Positions 1-13,510 of a stretch of 64,000 nt of DNA are shown one piece after another. Within the stretch, counting starts at the first letter, position 1. Every line of letters begins with the position of its first letter. Origin of the DNA: Taiwanofungus camphoratus (lineage: Eukaryota; Basidiomycota; Agaricomycetes; Polyporales; Taiwanofungaceae); the NCBI GenBank assembly GCA_003999685.1, contig CP021233.1:434001-498000 (forward strand), in the 5' to 3' direction. The position numbers and the translations under genes are program-made. Under the pieces are notes generated by a model. It was not told the origin of the DNA, made no database searches, and saw only the letters and a list, made by a program, of their open reading frames with translations.

Positions 1-47
1 ATAGTCCTACATAATTGCTTTCACTGCCAACGAGAATCATTATCTCG

Positions 48-2186
<2,139 letters not shown>

Positions 2187-2770
2187 GGAGAGAAGGCGCG
2201 GGAATGTACCCCGCACAGTTCGCACAGTTCCTTTTATTGCTGGTCAGCGTGACGTGCTCAAGGACACCGGAGTCGATCACGCAATCAAACCTCACGCTCG
2301 CGACTTTCACTGTTAGCGCGGTCTTGCGAATATGAAAGTTGTCACATACGCACGCTGCCTTCAGGCTATCCCAGATTTCGCAATCAGGCGCGTTTGCACC
2401 GTCGTGATGAAGGTGCATTTGGTGAGTATAAGAGCGAGGAAATATGAACATCATCCTGCCAGTGCGACTGTAATAAGATCTAGACAGAGTGACCTCATTC
2501 TGATATGTTCATGTCGATACCAAATTCATCGATTGTATATCTAGATAAAGCTGGCTTTGACAGAATGAACTAGCTCCAAGTATGAAGCTCATATGAATTC
2601 GTAAATTTCTATTCAGCGGGGGCGATGTGGTTGATAAATACAGTAGGTGTGTCAAGGATAGTCATGTCAGAGCAAATATCGAAGACAAGGGTCACGAGCG
2701 CTAGAACAATATAAATACACAAGTTTAATAGATCTGTGGGAAGGATTACATTAGTAAGACAAGCAGTCGT
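2187..2770. other. Intergenic: OAH sulfhydrylase promoter and 3' flank of the next gene
   Basis: About 580 bp separate two minus-strand genes. The stretch should hold the promoter of the sulfhydrylase and the 3' UTR of the dsRBD-like gene. I see no convincing coding sequence, tRNA or repeat. Confidence 0.5.
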
Positions 2771-5717
2771 CTACGTCGCCTTAGCCTGGTCGGAGCGCAG
2801 TTGCTCAAGCACTTTCTTAGCAACACGCTCCTGTCCCTGGCTGAGGCTCGAAAACGTGATGGGCAGTTCAAATTTCTGCTTGCCGACGATCACCGAGACC
2901 TTGTGCTTACTCTCTCCTTGCTCTTCCTTGACTATTTCATGGAAAAACTGCGGAGTGGGTAAACCCACGGTCCGACAGTGATCTTGATCAATAACACATC
3001 AGCTACTTTCATCGACATTGAGGCGACGGACGTACCATACAATGCTGTCACATGAGACTTCGGTGGAGGTTCTACTGCTATAGTAACTTTGCCGGCCCCG
3101 GATGATGCCACTTTGCCACCTACAGACTTGGCGACACCTCGAGCTCGTTGAATCGGGCCTTTCCGATGCTGACCTGCTACGATTGTCGGTTCAGACGGAG
3201 GAGGGAAGGATGAAGCTAAGCAACGGCTGTCGTGACCATTTCCTGCACTCGCTCCGTGATTTGCATGAGGCGATGTCGTGTTCGCCATATGAGATGGCCC
3301 CGCGATCGGTGGATTTTGAGTGACAGATGATGCGGTACTTGAATATGTCGTGGATGGAGTCGCCGAGCTGCCGCCGGTGGGATGCACTGAACTGTTAGCA
3401 ACTCCCGCCGGTGTAGAGTTCAAAGCTGAATGAGCAGGCTGAGCATGCACGACAGTAGATAGATATCCTGAAGCCGGAGTGGCCGCAGGAGGATAAGGTT
3501 GATAACCAGGCTGATAACCATGGCCCGGGTACATATGCTGAGCGGTATTAGCAGGACCCATCTGATAGGGTTGCTGCTGATATTGCGGAACAGCAGACGA
3601 CAAGGGTGAGGTATTTGGAAAATAGGAAGAATAAGGAACACCGACAACTTGGTTCGGTGCACCATGAAGAGCACCGGTAGAAGACGTATGAATAGATTGG
3701 TATGGGTTTGCAGAAGCTACCCCGGATGAAGTAGGTGGAGCAGGAGGGGAATAATATGCAGCACCACTCCCACCGCTGACGGCACTATGGCTGTATGCGT
3801 ACGGACCACTTTGAAGTGCTCCGCCGCCACCCATGTAACCGTAAGAAGAAACCGGGGTTTGAGAATAATTTTGTGTCACGGACACGCCAAAATTCCCGGG
3901 CTCAGGCTGAAACTGGCCCGCTGCGAGACCTGCATAAGCAGACCCAGCAACACTGCCAGCTCCGCCGGACACACGAGAGTTTATCCAGGGCCCATTATGA
4001 ATTATGTTCCTGCCAGAACTTCTGATGCCCGCAAAAGGTCTATGATAACCCTTGCCAAAATTACGACCTGCTGAACCGTTTGGGAAGTTACCTTCCGAGG
4101 TCCCGTTAAACCTCGGCCGTTTATGCGGACCATCCCAGTTGCCACCTTCCCAGCCATATTTTCTTTTTCGGTGATCGGTATTCATGATGGTAATAGAACT
4201 AGCTTTGAAAGGCACATAACCCGGGGGTGGCGGATGTCCACGGAATCGAATAAAGTCGATGACACCTTCTTGCACAGCCAGGTGAACAATCACAATCTTT
4301 GCGTCGTTCCGGTTGCGGTACTCTGTGGGTACAGTGTACTTTCGTACCTGATCCGGTGTAGGTGAAGGCGATAACTCGATTGTGAGTGTGCACCCGCAGG
4401 CTATATGAAACGAATGACCATCGTGAGAGGTCTTATATCGTTGAGGGGCTTACCATCTGTATCAACGCTAAAATCGAAATCGGGTGTGGCGCCAGGCCGA
4501 AGCTTTCGATACTCCGACAGCAAAGTCGGCAGAAGTACTTCGTTGACTTGTCTCTTCATCTCCGCAGGGACTTTTGCCTCCACTTCTTTCGCGATTTCAC
4601 GGATGTAGCTTCCAACGCCTTGCGACATTGCTTGCAAACAAACCGCAGCCTTGGCTTCTGCTCGCTTGGAGAATTTTGCATCAACCAGGTATGATTTGCA
4701 TTCACCAGGACGTTCCAGACGCAGCAGACAGCCGTGCACTGATGTTGGATTAACGACCCGATCATTGCGAGGCTGCGGGTACTCACTGCCGGACAGCTCG
4801 CTTATGGTCCATATAAACTTCGCGACGAGTTTTCCGCCTCGTGCTGTCTGGATTGTTGTGTTCAACCACGCAGAGCCATTGATTTCATGAGCCGTCTTGT
4901 CCTCAACAGGTTCAGGAAAGGGTCTCGGCAATGTCTCGAAGAACGATTGCACGGACCATGTATCTATATTTCCTAGTATATCTTGAGGCTGTCGCTCACC
5001 AGATGGCAGTGTGGGCTCAGTTTGACTGTCCCACTGCTTGATGAAGTCCAGGACACCCTCCGCCAAGGCGACATCCGCACATGCCCTCTTCGCATCTTCT
5101 CCGCTGTCGTAAACCGTGTCTACAGAGAAGACCTTTGACAGTCGCTGAGAAAGGTCGATACGCAGTGCACAGCCTAGCGCTGAAAATCGTGTGAGAAGTT
5201 GCTCTCTGCATCGCATGAGAAATCTGACATACTTCTACCAAACTTTGGCTCCTTGATAATCAGCCAGTGAGGTTTCAGTCGCCCTGCTGACCAGTCAGTG
5301 CAACACTGATCGATTTGCTTCACTGCATCGTCTGTTCCTTGCGTCAGATCAATCTGACAGATAATACCAAGTACTAAGATTAGTGCACAACCGCTTACGA
5401 ATCTTATCAGCATTTTGGACTTCCAAATTACTGTTGCTACTGAATGCCTGCTGATCAGCCTGGCTATCCTCCCTTGACTCAACTTGTTCGTGTTGAACAT
5501 TTGGTAACTCGACGTTTGGAGGCGCTTGATCAGAACGAGGTCTGTCTTGTATTGAAAAAGGCTTCAGTACTTCTCCAGATAAATTCGGATTGGATGAGGC
5601 GATATGAGATATTGAAACAGAGTGCCTTGGCTCGGAGGGAGGTGACTCCGCGAGAAGTGATTGAGGCGATGAAGACCTGAAGAATATACCGGATAAGTGA
5701 AAGGCAACCCAAGTCAT
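2771..5717 (-). CDS. Uncharacterised protein with repeated dsRNA-binding-like modules
   Basis: I do not recognise a named family. Splicing of 50-55 nt introns gives a long protein. It has an acidic, Ser/Pro/Gln-rich N-terminus (VELPNVQHEQVESREDSQ). A first module runs from KPHWLIIKEPKFGR across an intron to LGCALRIDL and ends DVALAEGVLDFIKQ. A second module ends SKRAEAKAAVCLQAMSQG. A third ends RNDAKIVIVHLAVQEGVIDF. A basic stretch (KRKYGWEGGNWDGPHKRPR) and about 300 residues of Gly/Ser/Tyr/Pro/Gln-rich low complexity follow. The C-terminus (ALYDHCRTVGLPTPQFFHEI ... SLSQGQERVAKKVLEQL) has the shape of a double-stranded-RNA-binding domain. An RNA-binding role is inferred. The start is uncertain: extra 5' exons may lie at 5760-6140, where a helical stretch (LSKLSDDLESFLWSLL) is readable. 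The stop at 2771 is firm. Confidence 0.6.
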
Positions 5718-6522
5718 GTACTAATTCTTGGAGACAAGAACTAATGGACGCATGTTGATTTTGCCTCTCTTTTACTGACCTGTAATCACAGACTAGACGA
5801 GAAGCGCTCGAAGTTGTACTGTACGCGAGATGAGTATGCATAGTAAAATCTTGCATCGCCCGAGTATTTCCCATCCAATCCTTAACAGTGAAAGACGTCA
5901 GCCCCAAAAGGGCGAAATTCTGAGTACAGGGTAAAATCTATATTGCAACCCGTGAGTAGAGGAGAGCCAATCAAGCTGAGCCCTCCTGGCCGCACCACGA
6001 AGCAGACTCCACAGGAAAGATTCCAAGTCGTCACTGAGCTTGCTGAGAGCCAGAAAATCTCCTGTGTCTTGAGATACACTTGTGAACGACAACAAATACG
6101 AACGTGCTTGGTTAGAGTGGAGAAGTAACAATTTCTGTTTTGAATAAAATTTGGAACTGCGTCGTTATTGCGACACGCTGTAGGTGCAAGGAACGGAACG
6201 CCGGTCTTTAGGCGCCGAAATGTAATTTGTGAGTTCAGAGTTCGGCCTCGTGTAACATGTGACCTCAATTCTATCAGTGCACGACCGTTGAATGTAGGGC
6301 TAGCTCTGCTGTGTAAGTACAAGACAGACTGCAGACAAACACCGTCGTGGACATGCCGTGGCTCGCAGTACGCGCAGGGATCGGGTGATAGTACACACTT
6401 ATAACAACCCCAGCGCAAAAATATTTAAATAAATATGCATGTCGCTGGTAACACTTCTAATGCTACCAAGTGAGTGCAATCGGAACGTCACCATCTCGAT
6501 CATGTAAGAAACCTGGTAAGAA
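5718..6522. other. Intergenic or 5' region of the dsRBD-like gene
   Basis: About 800 bp lie between the 3' end of the S9 peptidase gene (6523) and the earliest secure exon of the dsRBD-like gene. On the minus strand at 5898-6131 a plausible helical peptide (SKLSDDLESFLWSLLRGAAR) is readable and may be an upstream exon. I could not splice it cleanly to the rest, so it stays outside the CDS call. Confidence 0.35.
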
Positions 6523-8875
6523 TCAAGCCTTCTTCATTCCTACTAATCCGAAGACACCTTCGTAGAAGGCGAGCTCCTGTTCCAATGCGGCTCTGATAGT
6601 TTCAGCCTTCCTCCAGCCATGCCCCTCGCCGTCGAAGATGGTGAACTCGACTCGACCTCCTCGGCTCTTGACAGCCTCCACAATCTCCTTCGCCTGAGAG
6701 GGCGGAACGACGGGGTCATCTGCGCCCTGTAAAACCTGTTGCATGGAGTGCAAGGAACAGATAAAGTATGTAAGCAAAAACTAAGACACTGGTGAAAACC
6801 TCGTGGTCAGACTCACGAGTAGAGGGACCTTGATCTTGTCAGCGTTGTATATAGGCGAGCGCTCCTTGTAGACTTGGGCTACTTCCTTCACGGTCCCACC
6901 GACAAGCTTTTCCAGATAGTGTGATTCGAACTTGTGCGTGTCCTCCGCTAACCGACCGAGATCCGCCACGCCATACAATGACGTGCCCGCTGCGAATGCG
7001 TCCGGTTCGAAACAGAGCGTCGCAAGCGCGGTAAATCCTCCCGCTGATTCGCCTCTAATGGCGCTTCGTTGGGAGTCAACAAGGGAGTACGGCGGCGCTG
7101 AGAGTTGTTTCATAGCGCGAGCGCAATCTTGTACATCGACAATGCCCCATTTGCCTGTTAGTCGCTCGCTTCAAGCGAAAGACGTCTCAACATTGGTTCG
7201 TGAAGTTGACCTAACCATGTCACACTTACATGTACTTCCGCCCATACGCGTCGCTGCCACCATACTGTACGTCCAGCCTGTGTAATCAAACGTCAGGGTA
7301 TTCTGAAGTACACTACACAACTATACATGTCGGTGGCAGAGGATAATACTCACCAGCTCCAGCCGCGACTGGTAAAGTACTGTTTTGTCCACTCCAAACC
7401 CTGCGAGGTGTGGCCTGTGGGACCTCCATGGGAATTGACTACGACAGGTGGCTTCTCGTTCTTCGGTCCTGTGTAGTCTGGATGCGTGGGAGGGAAGTAA
7501 ACCACATGCAAGGGCTCGTCATTGGGCGGTACCTTGAGAGTAATCGACTGCGCCACAGAAATATAAGAAGAGGAGATTTGAGGACCAACTAACGTTTTCC
7601 CGAGCTTGGTGAACTGTGGCTTGGAGTAATCTTTCAAGGTGCATAGGACGATACCCTTGGGAGCATCGCTCTTTTCGCCCATGAACACGACGGAATCATG
7701 CGTGATGCGTTTTATCACCATTACAGTGACATACGGACACTGGATTTCTTCCAATACACCGCTGCGCAAATTGACAACATAGAGGATGCTCCGTCCTCCT
7801 TTCATAGCCATGAAAAGCGCCCTGGACGCTTCCTGATCCAACGGTGTATACCATTCCCAACTAAGCCACCATGCAGGGAGACCGAAGTCCTGTTCCACTG
7901 GTGCGGAAAGCACAGGAGATGCTTTACCGGTTGACACAGAAAACTTCCAAGGGTTTTGGTATCCAGACTGATCGCTAGTAAACAAGAGCACATCATTCGA
8001 TGCCCAAGAAGGGAATGAAGCGCTAATCCTCAGCTTCTTGCCAGCGACATAAGTGATGTGGCTCAAGGTCAAGCTGCTTTCATCTGCGGACACATTGCCA
8101 ACGTATATCTCCGCACCTTCCCAGGGCATATCAGGATGGAACCATTGCTGCCATCCCAGCCGAGTACCATCAGGAGAGAAACAAGGACACGTATAAAAGT
8201 CTGCACCGGATACCAGTGTTGAGACAGTCTGAGTCTTGCTGTTGATCAAACACAGCGTCGTGATGACGTCTGCAGGCATAGGCTTCGTGTGGTCCTCCAT
8301 GATAGCTACCAGGAATTGGGGTTGCTTGGGATGTATAGCAAATTTGGCAAAACGATGGTTCTCGTTGGCTAGACATACAAAGTCATTCCAGTAAGAAATA
8401 GTCTAAGGAGAAGCGATCCTCACCTGGGGTGATCGGCTCCGGCTGTCCTCCACTTCTCACCATGTAAACCCTGCTGTCGACATAGTTTGAGAAATACACA
8501 ACTCCATTATACGCAATCGCAGGGGCACCGCCGTACTGACAACGAACTGTGTCAGACTAAATGACACTTCTTAAGTCTGCCATACCTCTTGCACGCCGGT
8601 TCGTGTGTTCCATTCCTTTCCTACAACATCGCTTCCCTCTTCGGTCTTCACGATGACGCTACGACCACCCTCAGACGGTCTGGCTTCAATATGGTAGACT
8701 GTGGAGGTGATCGGATCGACAAATACTTCCTCCACGTTAGATCCCTAAATGCACGATAAAGTAATACATTGGGAACATTGAACAGAATGTTTCGCGTGGG
8801 ACCTACGCTCTGCAGTACTGCATCTGGAGTTATAGGCGATGGCCAAGTCCCGTAGGGAGCTGTTTTCTTCGACAT
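6523..8875 (-). CDS. Prolyl oligopeptidase family (S9) dipeptidyl/acylaminoacyl-peptidase-like hydrolase
   Basis: Members of this family hydrolyse peptides or small esters, using a seven-bladed propeller that gates an alpha/beta-hydrolase domain. The protein starts MSKKTAPYGTWPSPITPDAV. The propeller half is seen as repeated strands such as YTCPCFSPDGTRLGWQQW, AEIYVGNV and ISASFPSWASNDVLLFTSD. The hydrolase half starts at PPVVVNSHGGPTGHTS. It carries the nucleophile elbow RGESAGGF (Ser), the acid in LQGADDPVVPPSQA (Asp) and the base in FDGEGHGWRKAE (His), so all three catalytic residues are present. No signal peptide is apparent, which suggests a cytosolic enzyme. At least seven short introns split the gene; they are inferred from frame shifts at GT-AG sites. 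The natural substrate cannot be read from sequence. It converges with nothing: the next gene upstream is a plus-strand dioxygenase. Confidence 0.88.
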
Positions 8876-9431
8876 GCTAGTAGTACTTTGTATGTTTGAA
8901 CGTGAAATCGAATCGCTCCTCGTATACCTCTTTTATGTTGCGGGGTCAGGAGCTCAGTCAGCGTCTGATAGAAGCTGATACGAGACTGAGTTCATAAGAT
9001 GTCTTGGATTAGAGCTGTCAATTCCTACCAAACCTACGAGTTGAAAACTGTTGAATGGCGGCCTACAATGACTGCGCAATAGTGGCACCAGCTGATGCTC
9101 GAGACTGCTTTTCTAGATGGAGCCCTTTCGGAAGAAGGTCATTTTACACTCAACGTTTCTGACAAGCAATGAAGTACTCCATTACTTGCGAGTTCGCGGT
9201 CAACAGAGACACGGTGCCTTAGCTGCACAGGCCCCTAGCTTCGATATATACAACCGAACAGTCCGAGAGCTGAGCGCTGAGCTGAAGTAGGGTGTGTGCC
9301 CGGATATGCGCACCATGCTAATCGGTCGAGAATGTGTCGGCCAGATCAAAAAGCTGGACCGGGCCCATACATATATATACCGGCACGACCGCGACATATC
9401 TGATAACAGTGTTGTCGAGTCAATCCAGGAC
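8876..9431. promoter_or_regulatory. Divergent intergenic region, S9 peptidase / PhyH dioxygenase
   Basis: About 550 bp lie between the start codons of a minus-strand peptidase and a plus-strand dioxygenase, so both promoters should be here. I see no clear TATA box or repeated motif that I would name. An in-frame upstream ATG for the dioxygenase occurs at 9294. Confidence 0.45.
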
Positions 9432-10545
9432 ATGGGAGCCTCTCTCAAGCAGATCTACGAAGAGCAGGGGTTCGTTATAGTCCCAGACCTCGTTCCTGCC
9501 GACAGTCGCGTCGCCCTCGAAGAGGCCTGTGAGCGTGCCATCGCACGGACGCGCTCAGGCAGCTGGACACTGCGACGGACAGTTGGACGACAGTTCCCCC
9601 CGTACGGCGATGACGATCCAGACTCATGGGGGGTGCAACATGTCATGCACCCCGACTTGGGGGAGCCTGTGTTTGCGCAGTGGTACACATCAGATGCGCT
9701 CATTGATGTGGTGACTGAGCTACTCGATTGCAAGGGGGATGAACTGCAGATGGGTGAGTGAAGTCACTCGTGTGCTATATGGCATGTAGCTGAAGTGCGG
9801 TACGTTGTCGCGGGGTTTAAGAACTCTTCAACTTGCTCATCAATCCCCTGTCGCATGCATTTGCCTTGCGTTGGCATCGCGACGATGTTCGCGAGGACGC
9901 CACAGAGGACGAGGAACGTGAGGCTCTGGCGGTCTGGCATCATGGCGTATGTTCGGCTTCCAAGGGTCTGCGAGTTCATCAAGGTTAACGCATGGCTTAC
10001 AGGTGCAATGGAACACGTATGTATCCGTTCTTAGTTATGTCTTGAATGAGAAGTTCAGCCCTGTAACTCTCTGTCAGTGCTCTCTACAAAGATTCATGCC
10101 TCTATGTCGTCCCTGGTTCGCACAAGCTTCCGCGGACTCCCGAACAGCGTGCTCAGTCCTCAAGTATGGATCCTCCCACAAATCCGACGGACATGCCAGG
10201 AGCAATCCAAGTGAACTTACAACGTAGTCCAGTCTTCATTCTGTCCTTTGAGTCCTGTTCACTGATTCTATCAATTCAGCTGGCGAAACGGTCTTTTACA
10301 ACAATAATATCCTGCACTGTGGGACTTACGACCATAACCTGCAGCGCGCGACTTTGCATGCTTGTATGGGAGATACTCGCGGAGGAGCGATCCGTGCGCG
10401 GAATACCCTCCAGCACGGATTGATGTGGATGAAGGAAGACAAATTCCGTCACACTTTGAATAAGAAGGGACAGATGATGCTCGACCGCCTTGTCAAGCTG
10501 CAAGAGAGCGTGAACGGAGATGTGGGTTACTCGCTTGCCAACTGA
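9432..10545 (+). CDS. Phytanoyl-CoA dioxygenase (PhyH) family Fe(II)/2-oxoglutarate oxygenase
   Basis: PhyH-family enzymes hydroxylate lipids or secondary metabolites using Fe(II) and 2-oxoglutarate. The first exon reads MGASLKQIYEEQGFVIVPDL, the usual helix-turn-strand entry of the family. Later exons give NPLSHAFALRWHRDDV, where the HxD iron ligands lie in WHRDD, then CLYVVPGSHKLPRTPEQRA and GETVFYNNNILHCGTYDHN with the distal His. The C-terminus is RLVKLQESVNGDVGYSLAN. Exons are joined at GT-AG introns near 9754, 9950, 10015 and 10223. I chose the ATG at 9432 because it begins just before the conserved GFVIV block. An in-frame start at 9294 would add 46 residues without family resemblance. 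Substrate is unknown. The fungal relatives I recall are uncharacterised or sit in natural-product clusters, but no cluster is visible here. Confidence 0.87.
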
Positions 10546-10721
10546 GGATTGATCGCGTGGCCCACAAGGAATGCCTTTTGTCTTGTCATGTAGAATTATT
10601 TTGAAATAGGTTGTGCTAAGAGTAATCCGCAAGGCATGGAACGTACTATGTCCGCTGGGAACCAAACGCGAAGAGGTGTCTAGAGTTTCGACTCCTCTTC
10701 AGAGTCAGAAGAGGCTGATTT

Positions 10722-11329
10722 TCATCGAGAGGAGCAGCGTCTTTCTCTCCCTTCCTCCTCTTCTGCACCTGTTTCGTCCTCAGCATCGCTCTGAGCCTTC
10801 CTCTTCCCAGACCCATTACTAGGTCGTATTTTTGATTTATTCACTGTTGGGATCACGACCCCTACAAGCACCTGTCTTCCAGAGGTGCGTGTCTTCGAAG
10901 GCGGAGCCGGCAGAACAACGCCATCGAATTTCAGATTGCCTCTGTCTTGCCCACTCGCCTTCCTCGCGGTCGATGCCTTCTGTCCAGCTATTCGAGTTTT
11001 GGATAATTGAACCCCAGGATAAACTTGCTTCGTCCGTGGTGCATATGAGCGACGGGCTGGGCGAGGTGCCTCCTCTTCATCATTGCTTCTCATTTCCTCA
11101 AACCTCTCGATGAAGGCTTCCACTGTCCCATTAGTCATATTCAGTCGGGCATGTTTCGATGCAGATTATATCCTCGAAAACTGCACGTACAGCCATCCTG
11201 TTCCACTTCTTGCAGGTGTTGAATCATGTCATCACGCTTCCCCACATACTTTGATAATCCTAAATCCCTGAAAATTGCCCGGACTGTTTCTGCCTTCAGA
11301 GATTCCCAAGGCATTTGAGAGCTCATCAT
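10722..11329 (-). CDS. Small basic protein with N-terminal SAP-like motif
   Basis: The first exon encodes MMSSQMPWESLKAETVRAIF, followed by RDLGLSKYVGKRDDMIQHL. This resembles the two helices of a SAP domain, in which short helix, Gly/Lys linker and helix bind scaffold-attached DNA. A 68 nt intron (GTACGTGCAG donor, CTAAT branch) joins it in frame to EAFIERFEEMRSNDEEE. A long basic Arg/Lys/Ser/Pro-rich tail follows, ending in an acidic KAQSDAEDETGAEEEEGR. The composition suggests a nuclear or chromatin protein; function is inferred only. An in-frame Met at 11407 would extend the N-terminus by 26 residues, but I prefer the Met pair next to the domain. It is tail-to-tail with the upstream dioxygenase, leaving only about 175 bp between stops. 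Confidence 0.6.
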
Positions 11330-11834
11330 TGAAGATTCTCGGGCTGGGAAGGTAGAGTAATCGTGTCTAAGTCGTGTGAAGGCAGGTGAGGGATTCACTG
11401 GAGACAAAACCCGCGGAAATGACAGAAATGTATTCAGAAGACTCGGACGTGGCCGTCGCGTAGTGTGTCGACCCTGACACCATTGGTGTAAGTACTCAAT
11501 AATGTCCCCGCGACGCGAATCAGGTGATCACTGCATGAGATCACGTTTTTAGCCGACATTCCGCCGCGGCGCCACCCAGGTTCGATAATTAATATTCACC
11601 GTTCAGGGTGCAAGTCTGCAAATCGCATTTTCGAATACTAGTTTCAGAGCCCACGGGAAAAGCGGTGAATCACTATAGCATTGAAGGAATACTAAACTCC
11701 CAAGTACAAGAGGTTTGGGGAAATCGTGAAATAATGAGTCACCACTAGCTACTAGACTAGATACACAGCTGTGTTGCATAAAGCTAAGGTTTCGTCTTCA
11801 GTATAGGCTCTGTTTGTGAGAATCATGGATATAG
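11330..11834. other. Intergenic, no gene seen
   Basis: This is the upstream side of the SAP-like gene. It is AT-rich, without a convincing ORF. It ends at the first copy of the target-site duplication of the LINE-like insertion. Confidence 0.4.
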
Positions 11835-12783
11835 AAGTCCCATCAGCTTCACCCTTCTTGACCTTGAACCACCACCATCTCCTTGGGCGCTTGTTGCTCA
11901 CTGAGGCTTTACTCTACCATCCCTCTCTTAATACCACTCATTCTCATGTCAAGATCATCCAACTTGACCCCCACATTCTTTTTCTGAGCATCGTTTAACT
12001 CAATCATAGAATTGTCGCTGTCTCACACTGTCTACAGTGACATTCTTCTCTCCCTTATCTGCCACCTGTCACTTGAAAGCAACAGCCTCCAAATCCTCCT
12101 GACCTATATGTGATCAGCCTCAAACTTAACCAATTGTTGATGAACACGGTCTCTTGTAGAAGGGGAGGGGAGCAATTGCTTCCTGGCACTACTCAACACC
12201 CATGCAAGATGTGCCAAAAAGAGGGCCTCTGTGTGTGGTTTGTCATTATGGGAGTTAGGGCATGTTGCCAGGGGATCGGGGTCGAAGGGGTGGGCCGATA
12301 TACTGTGCCCTGTCGGTATGAGGATTTCTGAGCCAGGTTGGGAGGGGAGGGGGGGGAACTTCAGTCAGTCGTTGGGTAAGCGGGCCTCCTTCAACGGGCC
12401 ACACGGAACACGGGGAGGAATTGTCGTGGGAAGTTTATTTGGGTGTCTGTGACCATCCCTAATTTGGTCACCCATGAGGCGGGGAGGATAGCGGCGCCGA
12501 GCGTCTGCGATGACCCTTCCCGCCCACTTGATGACTGAGGCCCGAAACCAGTAGGGCTACACTCAGTCCCTTACGGGTGCTGACGGTACGGACAACCGAG
12601 CCGGGCAACCTTTCTGAGCGTGTGGATTTCCTGCCCACGCCATGTAATGAGGGCACCGATCGTTAACGGTGCACCGCTCATGGGGGCGCGGAGCCTACTT
12701 CCTATCCCAAACTCTGCATGTACCTACGTTGTACGGAGTATAAACCCGGTGAATCCAAAAAAAAAAAAAAGTCCCATCAGCTT
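11835..12783 (+). mobile_element. Non-LTR (LINE/SINE-like) retroposon insertion with poly-A tail and 15 bp target duplication
   Basis: The 15 bp word AAGTCCCATCAGCTT occurs at 11835-11849 and again at 12769-12783, immediately after a run of 14 A residues. Direct duplication of the target plus a 3' poly-A tail is the signature of target-primed reverse transcription. The inserted body is about 920 bp with a GC-rich 3' half that differs from the flanks. It has no long ORF. A short Cys-containing peptide (CKMCQKEGLC) near 12200 might be a relic of a zinc knuckle, but this is weak. It is therefore a non-autonomous or 5'-truncated copy mobilised by a LINE, not an active element. The two duplicates are identical, which suggests a fairly recent insertion. 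Confidence 0.8.
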
Positions 12784-13510
12784 TAGTACTAGTATTTTCT
12801 GATTTGAAGACGTGCCATGTGTTGGATCGACCAATATTCTGAATGTAACCGAACGTAAGTAGAAAAGGCTATTGAAGTATCTCTGTGTGATCTAGGTGAG
12901 AAATACACTTACATATGGCCTATGACGTTGCATCTCTCTGCCCGTACCCCTTTTTTCTGCCAGTTCTTTGAACAACCTGTCTATTGTTTCCTGGCAACAT
13001 GTAGATTCTGTCACCTCATATCAACCATGACCAAGCCATGGCATTGGCCTGCATGTACAAAGGACCAATTGATCTTGCCAACTGTGACACCAGCAAAGCC
13101 TGAGCTTGGATTTCTAATGTTACATCTAGCTTATGTGACCACATTTAATGGTTTGACACTAGAATGCACTGTTACACATAGGTGTCTTCACACTCAGGAT
13201 CCTGGTACTGTAAATGTAGCAGTGTAAAATGGTCTTCTACTTCAATATTGATCTTTCTATATACATTTCACCACTGTCTGAAGATTATGTCTTGTATTAC
13301 TCTAAACTTAGTATGTCTAGATGATAATCAAACAAGCTGTAAAGGAAGGTCTATATGGTCAACGTCTGTCCTCCCACTAGCTGCCAGCAGGTCCGGGAGA
13401 ATCTAGCAGATTGTTGTTCATGCCACTAACATTACTGATGTATTCATCCCAATTAGCCCATCTGTTCGATATAATCGGTTGAGCTCACGAGGTCAAATAC
13501 ACTCCATCAC
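12784..13510. other. Intergenic, no gene seen
   Basis: About 730 bp lie between the retroposon and the 3' end of the Zn2Cys6 gene. It is AT-rich with only short chance ORFs. It probably contains the 3' UTR of the regulator. Confidence 0.4.

Noticed and set aside
12190-12250. Zinc-knuckle ORF of a full-length LINE
   Set aside because: Only one short Cys-rich peptide is visible and the rest of the insert has no open frame; too weak to call.
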